Origin: Campylorhamphus procurvoides
Taxonomy: Eukaryota; Chordata; Aves; Passeriformes; Dendrocolaptidae
Assembly: GCA_013396655.1 (NCBI GenBank)
Contig: WBMV01001908.1
Location: forward strand, 186,325-250,324
Direction of reading: 5' to 3'
Length of the DNA stretch: 64,000 bases
Shown here: positions 32,707 to 44,837 of the stretch, piece by piece
How the letters are laid out: the number at the start of each line of letters is the position of its first letter
Numbering within the stretch: position 1 is the stretch's first letter
The notes under the pieces: model-generated
The model's database searches: none
What the model was told of the DNA's origin: nothing
The model's input: the letters and a program-made list of their open reading frames with translations, nothing else
Made by a program: the position numbers and the translations under genes

Positions 32707-35000
32707 GTTCAGATTTGTTTTCTGTAGAGGAAACCAAAATAGAGGCATCTGAGTGTCAGGTACAGTTGAGAAAAGCTCTGAACTTTTTCCCACCTAGAGC
32801 ATAGAGTTAGAGTAAACCCATTTCTTTTGATGCTGTAAGCAGGCTGTTTACCCAGAGGGGTTCAAAACGGGTTTCTGCTTGCTTCCCACTAACCCTGGTA
32901 TTATTTAAGAGTCAATAATCCAATTCAAAGCAATGCAGTGACAATGAGGTGGAATTGTTTTAATGGTGTTTACTTGCTCTTAATGATGTGCTCTATCCCC
33001 GTCTCCCTGTTAGAGACAGAAGTGGATGATAAAGAAGGGGGAAACTACACAGTAATGCAGACAGTAAAATCAAAGAAGAGACACTCCTGTTGAGATGAAA
33101 GAGAGACTCCTGCTACTCACAAATGCAGGGGTTTTACTGCCACAGTTGAGATCTTTCTGCCAACAAATTTTTTTTGCAATTCAGAGCAGTTCAGAACCTT
33201 TTCAATATAACCATTTTACCCCGTAAAGCATGTTTTTGGCCAAACCGGGATAATTCTCTGCTTCCTCTCTCTTTTTTTTTTCTCATTCTTTCCAGATTTT
33301 TTTATTCCCAAATGTGACATTTTCCCTCCTCAAAGTCAGAGAAAATAACTGAAAAGGGAAGGCACTTATGGTCAATGCCTCAGGAGAGGAGGCAAAGAAG
33401 GAAAGGAATGGAAAATTGGTCTCTACCATGATTTACAAAGTCTTGAAGTTGTTTCAGCTTGAACAGTTCCCCAGGGCACAGTAAGCCAGCTGCAGTGTGA
33501 GGGTCTAGGATGTCTCTACAGCCCCACCATATACCTTCCTTCAAGGGTAGGAGAGACAGAATAGCACCACTTTAAAATCTCTGCCTGCCTGTTTTGGTCA
33601 GCTCTGGAAAGACAACTGGCAAAGGACCTTTTGCAAGACAGAATATGCTTCTACCTTTCCATTTCTTCAAAAATGCTGCACTGATTTTGTGTCTGCATGG
33701 TGTAACAACAGCTTCCTAAGTGCATGAGGGATACTGCTTTCTCACAGACTTGTGGCCAGCTATGAATGAGACCATGATGATTGCCATTGTTGTTTTGTCA
33801 TTTTCATGCTCTATTCATTATTTATCTGTAATTGCCACTGTGGTCTGTGTGCCAGTGGGTCTGAAAAACTTCTTCCTGGAAGAACTTTGTGAGGGAGGTG
33901 AGATTGTAAGAAACTGCTTGCATATGAGACTGGAGTGGGTAGCTGTGTTGTGGATATTGCTTATTAAACATGTCCCTTTCTGGGTTTGTAGTTCCAGCAA
34001 TGGTTGATTGCTGGTTTGCCAGCAATGTGAGAAGTGTCAGGTCTCGCAATGTTTTTTACTAGTGTGCTGGGAAATGCTGGGAAAGAGCTGGAAGCCACCA
34101 CTTCTGTGAGTGCCAGTGATGTCTGTGGAGAGGTTCTGGAGATAAAAAAATCAAGATCTCCTTGGAAGGTCCCCCCAAAATAGTCCTGATAATACACTCT
34201 GGGCCAGGCAGATATGAAGAGGTAAAGCTGTTTGGAAAATTATAAACATAAGAGAGTTCAAAACCATCAAGACTAGCGAAATATCTGAAAGGGATGGAGT
34301 GTGCCCAAGGGAGCTCCAGCTGCTGATGGTGCGCAGAAGGGTGCTGAGGAGCATAGGGGTTTGGAGAACACATCCTGACATTATGAGACCTCTTCATCGT
34401 CAGGCGAAGCAATGTACAAAACCTAGAAAGTTACAAGAGAGTGCACAGAGAGAAGAAAGTGAAAAGTAATTTTATGCATACATCTACATTAATACTAGCA
34501 GTTTGAGGAGACAGGATTGTTTATATGTAAATGAATATCAATTCAGAAAAGATATATTGGAAATTTGGTGAAAACAGAAGTAGATGGACAATGTAATACC
34601 AATTTGAAAAATTATACTGGAAAGACAAAATGGGCTCTATAGATGATGGAATGATACTATAGCTTGAAAGAAATTTTGAGTCAAACCAAGTTAACAATCA
34701 AGCAAACCTTGTCGACAAGTAATAGAAACCCTATGAATCAAACTCTGGTCCCATGTAGGCAAAATACAGCACTAAGACTGTATTACAGACTGCCTGATGA
34801 AGACAGTGATAGAGAATGACACACTGAAGGAGATTTAGTAAGGCAGGAATGAACAATAAAAGAACAATAAAAGACAATGATAGTTTCTTTTTTTTTTTAT
34901 GGAAGCATGATAGAGGGAAAAGAGAAGAGGTGAAGTCCTCACCAATGTGCAGATGACTGTCACAGAGCTGGTGGTCTTAGTTTTTTTTTGGAAAGCAGTG
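32707..35000. other. Unannotated sequence
   Basis: No gene or transposon was recognised. Several overlapping open frames at 33818-34412 lack motifs. T runs lie at 34889-34900 and 34981-34989. The last five bases, CAGTG, are the target duplication of the LTR that follows. Confidence 0.4.
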
Positions 35001-35206
35001 TGTCCTGGTTACAGTGGCCGGGACGAATTTGTCACTGTGTGGGTGTGGCCAGGGCTTTCCATTCTACACCCTCTGTGTCATTTTCTCAAGGACTGCTAAC
35101 AATTGATCATTTGCAACAGCTGCCCAGGGCACACCTGGCCCCTCAGGCTACTAGCTGGGTGTTTAGGAACTCTGTGAGATAAGGAAGTTTTCCTGTCTTC
35201 ACACCA

Positions 35207-35207
35207 N
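35207..35207. other. Single-N junction inside the LTR
   Basis: About 25 bases ending TTCCTGTCTTCACACCA occur directly before the N and again right after it. This is what an unmerged contig overlap would leave. The LTR length is therefore probably overstated by about 27 bases. Confidence 0.7.
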
Positions 35208-35417
35208 GAGGAAGTTTTTCCTGTCTTCACACCAACGACTCAGGTGTGATAGATTCCCTCCATGGTGGGGAGTCCTTAGCACCTCCACACCCAGCCTGAG
35301 GGGTCATTTCTGCTACTGGGCCATTAAGGAGTATCCCATGACTCATAGTGTAAATCACCCATTGTAAAACTCCTCGCTTTAGGGGCGGTCCTGGGTATGC
35401 CCATCTGAACCCAAGCA

Positions 35418-35424
35418 TATATAA
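35418..35424 (+). promoter_or_regulatory. LTR TATA box
   Basis: TATATAA lies about 420 bases into the LTR, as expected for the boundary between U3 and R. Transcription would start around 35450, just upstream of the hexamer array. Confidence 0.6.
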
Positions 35425-35469
35425 CCTTGGGGGTTTGGAACTTCTGGGACCACCTGTGGGATCCAGAGG

Positions 35470-35565
35470 AGGACCAGGACCAGGACCAGGACCAGGACCA
35501 GGACCAGGACCAGGACCAGGACCTGGACCTCAACCTCAACCTCAACCTCAACCTCAACCTCAACC
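35470..35565 (+). repeat. Two-phase hexanucleotide array in the LTR
   Basis: Nine exact AGGACC units (35470-35523) are followed by one TGGACC and then six exact TCAACC units (35530-35565). The middle unit differs by single steps from both sides. In one plus frame the array reads as alternating Asp-Gln then Asn-Leu repeats, inside an open frame at 35427-35774 that is otherwise without similarity to a known protein. The opposite strand is open too, so coding is unlikely. Confidence 0.95.
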
Positions 35566-35872
35566 TGACTGCAACTACCACTCTTGACCAGACTGTGGAC
35601 ATCATCCTTGGAAACAGGTTTTCTCTTTCCTTTTACTTTGTACTAAGGGGTAGGCTATGTGGTGCTCAGCACAGGGGCTGTGAGCTCCATTTTGTTTGTG
35701 CCCCAGGGTGCTGGGTTGTACATCTCTTTTTTGTGGGTCAAACAGATTTTTCCTCTGTATCATTGTACTTGTGATATTTTTATTAACTTGTAATTTAATT
35801 GTAAGACTTGTTGTCTTTTTTGGAATTGGTTTCATTTCTCCTGCTAGTTTGCCTTTAAACTAGTACACAGTG

Positions 35873-36469
35873 AAATTGTTTGAAGATCCTATCATCGGTG
35901 GTCATATCAGACACCTGGTACTGATCAATAAGTGTTTAAGAAAGGCCAGAAGATAACAGTGAACTTTATTAGGAATAAGAAGGTGTTACTCAAAAAACAC
36001 AAAGCTGTGTCCTACTGAAACAAAAACAAACCAACCAAAAAAACCCACAGCGAAGCCAAAATTAACTGTAATGGAATAATAATATGAGAATCCTGAAGTT
36101 CAGTAAGAGGGGCCAAAAATGAATAACAAAAATGCAGAGACACTAATTATTATATAAGGCCAAGGAAAGATCAAGGAGCAGGAGGCTTCAAAGACAGCAA
36201 AATTATAGCAGAAACCCCAGATCCTTCTGACTGCACTAAACATGAAGAGCTTGGAGAAGTTTCCACAAGAGAACTTCTCCTGTAGGGGTTCAGCTTTCCA
36301 TGTTGATGTGTATGTATTTGATATCTGGAGGCTATAGTGCACATACACTTCTGAAAGACATTCTACAACAAAAATCCTAAATTATCATGGGATAAGAGCA
36401 AACGTCCTCATGTGGACATGTAATTAGCCACCAGACTGGAATAAGAGCTATAATTTTATGTAGAGAAAG
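35873..36469. other. Unannotated sequence
   Basis: It contains a small A/C-rich tract at 36018-36047 similar in kind to 3894-4014. Nothing else was recognised. Confidence 0.4.
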
Positions 36470-37080
36470 GCATTGTCAGTGGAGCTTCAGACAGATCTGT
36501 GTTCAGACCTATACTGTTTGTGTGTGTATAAATGACCTATAAAAAGAGAATTAATTGTGAGATGTTTGCCATTGCTTAATCATTCTGTGTAACAAAAGAC
36601 CCGACTGTGAAACACTGTAAAAACCATTCACTGCGGCAAGCAACTGGACCTAAAGTGGCAGCATTCATAGCAATACATACTGGGGAAATAAATCCCAGTT
36701 TTACATATATAATGATGGGTTCTGAGCTGCCTTTTGCCATTAGGAATGAGATCTTCAGATAATAATAGCACAACAAGATGTCAGGTACAGCAGCTGCCAA
36801 AAGCAATCACAATGTTAGAAACTTTAAGGATGGGATAGCAATCAGAACCGGAAATATCTTTATGCCACTAGAAAATCCATTGTGCCCCTGTACTTTGGAG
36901 ACTCGGCACAGCCTGGTGTCTGGGTCTCAGAAGAACATAGTAGAAACTGGGAGGGTACTACAAAAGTCTGCAAGATAATCAATGGCATCAAATAGCTTTC
37001 CTTAGGAACTATACAAAAATATACTTGGACTCTTCAACCTAGAGAGGAGGCAATGGTGAAAAATCATAATGTAGATTTGT
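36470..37080 (+). mobile_element. Old CR1-type LINE fragment, reverse transcriptase
   Basis: At 36481-36525 the plus strand encodes GASDRSVFRPILFV, a decayed form of the CR1 G-V-P-Q-G-S-V-L-G-P-I-L-F motif. An I-N-D-L follows after a frameshift. Further on, 36778-36978 is open and resembles the C-terminal part of old CR1 ORF2, and the sequence fades near the CTCTTCAACCTAGAGAGGAG block at 37030. It is strongly diverged, with no intact ends. Confidence 0.65.
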
Positions 37081-40000
37081 TAAATAAAGAAAATATAACA
37101 TAGATTTGTTAAATGCAGGAAACATGGAGAAGTTCTGATCATTTATTGACAATGTGATAACGCACTGTAGAAAGCAAACAAGTACTACACCTTAAGATGC
37201 AGTCTTTCCAACTTTGGTGCATAGCAGGTGTTCACTGAAATTATGAAAAAGTCCATCAATACAACTGTAACAGTAGATTTAACATATACTATTTCAGAAC
37301 TGCTTGAGATAAAAATATTGTATAATTGCTGCCATGATTTTATATGATATGATGTTATATTACAAAAGAGCACAACCTAAATGACTTAGTAAGTTCCCGA
37401 ACATGCCCATCTATGCAGCGCGCTGGACTGCTTACCTGGGATTTATCTTGTGAGGAATTACAACAATTCAAGCAACATGGTAGAAGGAGCTGATATGTTG
37501 CACTGGTTTAGTTCATAGGCTGAATCCCTGGAAATCCAGCCAAGCTGAGCTGTAAGCATTCCAGGTTGCCAATTAAAGGTTAGGGCCCATATTACACTAG
37601 TTAGTTTGGCATCACTTTGCATTACAGAGCTTCCCATTGCAGTATAAATCGGGGCGAGATAGCAGATGCCTATACGGTTCATTGCCTGGTTTTGCAAGTG
37701 CACAGCTTGAAATTGATTCTTCTAATACTAAATATTCAGTGACTGAGTTTCATAAATAAATCCATCAGCTATACTTGTTTCTAGGGGATTGAGAGTCCAA
37801 TTAAAGTTTCCACAGAGAAATGTGCCCCTGCATGTACACACGCACAAAAGTGCAGACACACACATGCACCCAAACAGAAGAAATCTGAGAGATTTTCTGA
37901 TCTCTGGGATGAATTTGTTCTATGCCTCTTGTACTCAAATAGCAAGTAGGTTATACAGGGCATACACACAAATAAGAAATGTAGTTCCAGCTGAAATAAA
38001 CCGTTTAAAGTACTTGGAAATATGAGCAATATCTGCAAGAGCATTTGCAATGGCTTAAGGCAAGGGAAATGGAGTAGTGAGCTTACAAAAATGAGAGATG
38101 AGGAGGTCAGGGTCTGTATGTCCTAAAGCAGTGACTCTCACAAAGTAACTCTCATTGGAATCCATGTTTTAAACAAATCATTTTATACATTGAGAAATAC
38201 ATGCCAGTGAAAGCTGTTCTCCTGCTGCTGGTTACAACTGCAGCAGCCGAAGTCAAAGTATTCAGCTGGTATTCTGCAGCAGGAGACAAGGGCTCCGGGG
38301 TCCGTGGTTCAAGTTGCGTGTGCATTCTGCCTGTGTTGAAAGGACTTGACTACAAGCTTGTCAACTTTCCCTGAAACATGGATCATGGCTGTTTCACATT
38401 CTCTCATCTGTAATTGCTTGTTCAGCCCTCTGGAAATATCTATAAATCCAGCACAGGAATTGCTATTAACACATCATATGCCTCTTCTATCTATGCACTT
38501 TATATGAAATATCCAGCTGATTCTGATAAAGAAATTATTCCTCTCCAAGTCATGACCTGCTTGTGTGCCTCAAACTGCTGCTGAGATGATCCTTGTATAT
38601 GTGAGAATATATCAAGAGGTTTCAAGTTTTCACACAGAGCATGTTAAATAAAATATGATCTTCAGTTTAGGCAACTAACCTACTGACAAGGCTCCATCTA
38701 ACTCAAGAGATGGGCTCACATTGGAACCTGAACTCTTTGGTTGACATATTTACTTGTAGCTGGAATATGGCAACTTGCTCTGTAGGTAAGAAAACTAAGG
38801 CAAAGCTCAAAAGTGCTCCAGCCCTCCAGCCTCACATCTTCACACACAATACTGACCTAGGTGCCTTGAGACATTTAGCTTCACACAGCTCTCAAACCTT
38901 ATAAATGCCACACTCTAGTTTCCTTCAGATAGCTGGTCAAAGGTCAAAGACTTGTACTAGTAGTTGCAAGCAGGTGACCAAAGTAAATAAAGCCTGTCTT
39001 GAAAGACCCCGAAGAACAGGCTCACAAGAACAACCTGTGAATATTGTCATTTCATATGCTGGTGCCCAACATGTCCTAGGAGTCCTAGGAGAGGCTGTGT
39101 ATTTGGCCCCTCAAGTGTCTATGTACAAAAGGCTTTAGAGGTAGTTGAGAGAAGTAGAACTGTGAGCTTCATCTTTACATGATACAATTCTTAATGAGAT
39201 TATTATGGAGAGAAGACTTGAATAAAATGCTAAGGTCACATGTCCAGAGGTATCTGAGCCAGAATCGTGAAGTCTACAGGTAAGAACTGTGTGTTTAAAA
39301 TACTATAATTATAACTGCAAATTGTGCTTCAGCCCAAGGCTTTACTGCAAAGCTGTAAAAAGTAAAATCAATTTTAATCTTTAAGGGCACTTTGTTACAT
39401 TCTTCTTCTTCAAGGCTAAGCCCAACTAGGTCAGTTCAGGTAGGAGTTGAAAAAATATGAGCTCTTTCTCCCTGAGCAATAAATATTATCTTCAGTATCA
39501 AAAGCTGGATTGCTACCAAGTACACTGCATGGCTCCTTGGGGAAGCTCAGTCCTGGGTCTGAGAATCTATCAGAACTGAACAAAGTCATCTAGGTTGGGG
39601 GAAAGTATTCTAGATCAATAGAGAAGAAAATCTCTCATCCATGACCTTTGGTGATTATCAGGCAGCAGACACAGTTACTGCTTTCTTGGTCTTAGTGTGG
39701 GTTCATTTATTCTCGCTGTGGATGTACCCTTGGATGGAAGTGTTGCTTATATGACATTTCTGTTTTGGGGTACTCCTTCATATCCCAGCTGAGGAGAGAT
39801 CCCTTGATTTGAATTCATGGTAACCCTGCCATTATACACTGCAAACCCACGAGCCCATGGTACAACATTATCTTTCAATATCACTTCTAAAGTGATACTG
39901 AAGGTCACAAAGCTGAGCACAGAACTCAGTGCTTTCTTTCTGGAGTTTCTCTCTCCAGTTTTGCATTTGAGATGGGGAAGCAGGAACATGGGCATAATTA

Positions 40001-40734
40001 AACTTCTATCCTCCTGTCATGTGTGGTATCTTTCATCCCACCTGAAGATGGGTGTGTTGCTATGGTTTCAGAAGAAGGATGGACATTTTTATTCCCTTCT
40101 GCTACTGCTTTTGTCTTCTTTTATTCCACTAAAAAGAAAAAATGAGTTCTCAAGTTAGAAAGATCATATTTAATCACGGTAAGTATTTTATGAGCAAAAA
40201 GTCTTCCCAGAATGCTCAGACATGATTATTTGGGCCTCTGATGGCCTTTTAAGAATGCACTTACTGGTAATGAACTAATATTAGAGTTGGTTGAATAATA
40301 TTAAATTGATAATTCGTATAACAAATGTTGCAATTTTTTTAAAAACAAATCACTCATCTGGTTTAAAAATATTCACAAAGATAGGGGACAGAGTGAGTTA
40401 TTAAATATATTCATCAACTAAGTTGTTCAAGTTTTGCAATATATTTGAATAAATTATTTAGCATATTCATTATTCATTGAGTTCTAATTATTATTTTAAA
40501 CACTTAAAGAGCAATATTAGTGCAGTGGCATAAGTAGTCAGTGACAAAAATGACAAGTCTTCTGATGGATCTTTTATATAACTAAGGCTGGAGTAAGGCA
40601 TGGGAAAAATGGGCTTCACCCAAACTGAAAGGGATGATTACTATTAATTTAGTGACCTTTGCATTAGAGATGACAGATTTGTGCCTATGATCCTAGTTCC
40701 AGGAATGAAAGGACTACAGGGGTCTTTTTTGCTG
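37081..40734. other. Unannotated sequence
   Basis: No gene or transposon was recognised. An imperfect direct repeat of TAGATTTGTTAAAT lies at 37072-37117. Donor-like sites occur after 38783 and 39279, and ACG|GTAAGT after 40170, without convincing partner exons. Confidence 0.4.
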
Positions 40735-41060
40735 TATAACTGGGATAAACACCTTATTGATAATCAACAATGCAAAGTACCATGTCCTGTACTTGGATCA
40801 CAACAACTTCCAATGTTGCACCAGAGACAGCTGAGATTGGATACTAGGAAAAATTTCTTCACCAAAAAGGTTGTTAAGCACTGGAACAGGCCACCTAGGG
40901 AGTGGTGGAGTCATCATCCCTGGAGGTATTTAAAAGATGTGTAGATATGGCACTCAGGGACGTGGCTTAGTGGCTGAATTGGCAGTGCTAGGTGAACGGT
41001 TGGACTCAGTGGTTTTAAAGGTCTTCTTCACCCTAAAAGATTCAATAATTCTATGTTTCT
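40735..41060 (+). mobile_element. CR1 LINE with internal deletion and 3' end
   Basis: The left part (about 40765-40812) matches the CR1 stretch that encodes K-C-x-V-L-H-L-G-H-N-N-P. At about 40815 the sequence jumps to the 3' UTR (GAGATTGGATACTAGG) and runs through AAATTTCTTCACC, GGAGTGGTGGAGTCATCATC and GGTTGGACTCAGTGG to the tail near 41056. Several hundred bases between these parts are missing. Confidence 0.88.
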
Positions 41061-44041
41061 ATTGAAATTAAAACTGACATAGTAGTGTGAACCTGAATAT
41101 GCTAGCAGCCTAAACTAGTGGCTTGGAGGAGTCTGAGTATAACTGTTAGAGTGTAATTCCAAACCTACGGCTTAAGGAGCAGATGGCAAGAACTTTAGTA
41201 ATGTTAACTGCCTGGGGACATTAAAGCAAATTGGTTTCTATTGCCTTCAAGGGATGTGCTGCAGGAAGTAAGAGGATTCAGCCACAAACTGACCTCCCCC
41301 CAATGCCTGTCTTTTCCACTGCCATCTCACCAGGGTGTTGAGCATGTGACTCCACAAAAGACTGGGGCAAAAGAAGAGAGTGTGGTAATACACCACACCT
41401 GCTTGTCAAAAAATATCAAAGTTTCTTTTCCTGAAAAAAAGCTCTCTCAAAGGGCTGAAAAGTTATGCTTTACTTTGTACTTCTTACATTATTTTTTGCT
41501 ACTTTAGTGGGGAGGCAAACATAGAGAAAAAAAAGGTGCCATGCTGTGCACCTTAAATGGGGCTTTATCACAGGGAGGCTAAAATTCTTCCCGATGCTCA
41601 TCATTGAAACCAACACCAGAGAAGATTCATCCTTGTTTTCTTGAGCTTTCTAAAAAGAAGGTCAGTTCTTCTGAAAGCACAATGTAGTTCAAATTCTAAT
41701 GAATTTGAATGGAATAGACAAAAACTAATGTTGCAAATACATATTTTTATTTTTCAAGGGAATGGTTCTCTTCCTTGTTGTTTTCTAATATTGTCCGTTT
41801 GCCTTAATTTTCTGATTTTCTGTCACAAACTAACATATATATGTGGACATATTGTCCTCTTTACAGCATTTCCCATCCTACAGTTTTGCTATTAATTGAA
41901 AATTAGAACTTGTGAAATAGCACCTGATGTTTCTAAAGTGAGAAACTATGGCACAAAGCAGGGTTAAAAAACTATTTTTTGATGACATGTTGCATATCTG
42001 AAAAGCCCAAGCTGTCATTTTTGCAAAATGCTTTGTGAAATGGTTTGCACTAAGAGGAGCTGTCTCCATGGTCCAGCACATCTCTCCTGTGTCCCAGCTG
42101 GGGTAGCTCTTATTACAAGTCTGACTACACAAGGCAATTTACTTCAGATGAGACTGGAAACTTAGAAATGCATCAGGGAGATGAATTAAATCCACAAAAT
42201 GCAAATCCTATACCATTAGGAGTCACCCCTCCCTATATATATATATTTATTTAATTTCTGGTCTAAAAGCTTTATGCTAAATGTGAACACAATCTTTGAG
42301 CACTGAACTGTAACTCTTCTGGGCTGCCTTCTTGTTGATAAAACTTGGAAAAAGCAATTTATTCTCTTGGGCCTGTTTAAGAATTTACAGTGCAGAAGGG
42401 GGAGGAGTAGAAAGACAAGCCACATCCTTCTATCTCCCTCAAATTCCTGCCTGTTTTTCAAGAAATGAAATAGAAGGGAAGGGTCAGGGAAGAGAAGCCA
42501 CACACAGACACAGACAGACACACACATACACACCCCTGTGCACACAACTCAAAGGAATTACAGTCTTTCCCTTCCTCCTACATTGCCTTCTTGTCCCTTA
42601 TTTTAGAGGAACACTTTCAGCCATCACTTTGCTCTCTGAGAGGAGAAGCAAGGCAAACATCAGAGCCTTTCCTGAACTATCTGTGAATTCCAAGCTCAGA
42701 GAGAACAGACACCCCTGCCCTGCTCCCCTCCTGTCACACCCATACATACACTCACAACATATTTACAAATGATAGCACAAAGTCCTGCAAGCACTTTCAT
42801 TAGGACAAGTCCCAGTATTTTTCAGGACAATTGTTGGAATACCTTCATTGTCAATCTATGCCATGAAGTAGAAAAGAAAATAGGGTTTGGGAGGATGGGA
42901 CCCTGAGAACTTCTGGGGAAAGAAGGGGATCCTCTGTCTTTTGAAGTTTGTTATACTAGTGGGGATTAAAGAACATTAGAGGTTTTTCTCAACAGCTCTG
43001 TTATGCAGAGCTAGCACACAGAACGGCTTCCAGGGGATCCTTCTGTGCCTTTTCAGCCCAGTGGTGCCTTCAATTGAAAGCACAAAAAACTGCCACACAC
43101 CCAAACTTGAAGTCTCTCTGTAGATGGACAAGAGATACACTCCCCTCTTATCTTAGCAATTCTCCGAAACTGCTGCACCTCTATTTCCAGCTTTCTGTCA
43201 GGGAAGAGGTTTCCTGCCATGGAACAGGACTAGGACAGTTACAAAAAGTCCTGTCAGTTGCTGAATACTGTGGTCAGGCTGGAGCTTGACCCTAGGTTTA
43301 ACTGCCATGTGAGGTTCCGGGATTTGGGTGAACATGTTGGCCTTGGTTCAGGTGACTTATAGACACTTCATGCAGCATAATAGATGTCATGTTGCCCTAA
43401 AATTGGTGGATTCATATCCTGAAGAAGCTCCTTTGTGTAAGATGACTGATCTCTGGAAACCCTTCCTTTGAAGTGTTCAGCACTTTAAGGGGGTCTCCAG
43501 ACACTGTTTCTTGTGTCAGGGACCAGAAGGGGTGCTCCCTGAGCCAACAATACTGCTGCTGCTGAGGTGGTGTTGGACATCCTGTCCAGGCTGCCTGCTT
43601 TTATTCTAAACACCTGATTTTCCCAGGGAGACTTCCCTAGGAAAACAATATATGTTCTGCTATACAAGTAATAGATGTTCAATCTGCATGTAAACCAATA
43701 ATTACCCCTGCTTTTGCAAACAGGCTGGTTTTGTGTGCAGATGGTGTGAAGTGGGACAGAGGGGCTGGGCTGTGCCTGTATGAAATGACAGGAATTGGCA
43801 TGACTGCAGATGGAGAGCCAGCCTGTAGAGGGAACAGTGATTCATGGATCTGTTTCACACTGAGTGCATCTTTAAGATTTACTTTTTAATATAATTTACA
43901 GACAGAATATAAAAAGAAAAAAGAAATACTGAAACCCTGAGAGAAATTCATTAAGCAGTATAAGACAAGTGCATACCTTAGAAGGAAATATTACAAGCGC
44001 TCTTTAATGCTTCTCATCCATTTGCTCTCTCCTTAATTTAG
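41061..44041. other. Unannotated sequence with simple repeats
   Basis: It holds a short (AT)n run at 42234-42246 and a CA-rich tract at about 42499-42533. No gene or transposon was recognised. An excellent polypyrimidine tract and AG at 44010-44041 belong to the exon candidate that follows. Confidence 0.4.
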
Positions 44042-44092
44042 TAACAGAGATGGAGAAGGAATTTTACCTGGGTTATAACAAACTCCTCAGAG
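44042..44092 (+). other. Candidate small exon A, product unknown
   Basis: A pyrimidine-rich tract ending in TTTAG at 44041 is followed by 51 bases and a perfect donor, CAGAG|GTAAGTGT. One frame is open: two bases, then 16 codons (TEMEKEFYLGYNKLLR), then one base. The length is a multiple of three. I do not recognise the peptide. The phase at its end fits candidate exon B at 48854-48921. Strong splice signals alone can occur by chance, so this remains a hypothesis. Confidence 0.3.
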
Positions 44093-44420
44093 GTAAGTGT
44101 TCTGCATGGGACATAGAATCCCTGCAGGGTTCCTTTAGTACCTAGATTTTAAAACAAACAAAAAAGCGCCTTAGTCTAATGACATGACACCAATAAAAGC
44201 CCTTGTGATTAACAGAGTTAATCTCAAATGGCACAAAATTGCTATCTGAGACATAAGGTCTTGCCTTGCATTTTTGGTTTGCATTGATACTGTAGGAGCA
44301 GGCTGGAGGCAGTGCCCTGGGATGTGTCCTTCAGCCCTCCCACTTGAGATCATTTTTCCTTCTAGCAGACCTGTCTGAAGCTTCATACACTCTGTTAGCT
44401 TCCAAAAAAAAAAAAAAACC

Positions 44421-44421
44421 N
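44421..44421. other. Single-N junction after an A run
   Basis: The N comes two bases after a run of about 15 As, a typical place for an assembly to break. No duplication was seen across it. Confidence 0.7.
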
Positions 44422-44837
44422 GTTGGGTATGTAAAAAAGACCACAGAAGGCTAAATTATCTTTTTGTATCCCAGCCCTCCCAAGGAAGATGTATGCTGTG
44501 TATTATAAGGTAATGCTGGCAGGCTCCATGCTGAAAAGTACAAGGAACTATTTTGTGAACTGAAAGCATTGGCAATATATTTTGTGAAAAGAGACTCTAT
44601 CTGGAGTCAATGCCTGAATCTTGGTGCTTTGGGGACAAGAAGTGGCAGTAAGTAATGGAAGATGAGTTATGGTGACTAAAAATAAATAATAATCTAGACA
44701 AAGAGATGGAGTAAGGAGAAGCTTGATGTTTGATGAGTTCTCCAGCTTCCCTGTTTCACCTTCCTGACCATGACAAGCTCTGCTTGATCTACAGGACCAG
44801 TGCTCCAACTCATACTAGATCCTTCTGCTGAAGCATC

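Larger units (their letters stand above)
35001..35867 (+). mobile_element. Complete solo LTR, ERVL-like, with target site duplications
   Basis: The element begins TGTCCTGGTT and ends AACTAGTACA, an imperfect terminal inverted repeat. It is flanked by an exact 5-bp duplication, CAGTG, at 34996-35000 and 35868-35872. Five-base duplications and TG...CA ends fit class III (ERVL) retroviruses. A TATA box (TATATAA) lies at 35418-35424, with a G-rich segment just after it. There is no internal retroviral sequence, so it formed by recombination between two LTRs. The N at 35207 lies inside it. Its 3' 150 bases recur within the composite LTR at 20821-20968. Confidence 0.9.

Noticed and set aside
35470..35565. 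CRISPR-like array
   Set aside because: The hexamers are contiguous with no spacers, inside a retroviral LTR of a vertebrate genome.
35427..35774. Open frame encoding Asp-Gln and Asn-Leu repeats
   Set aside because: It is produced by the hexamer array in a solo LTR, the opposite strand is equally open, and the remainder shows no family similarity.
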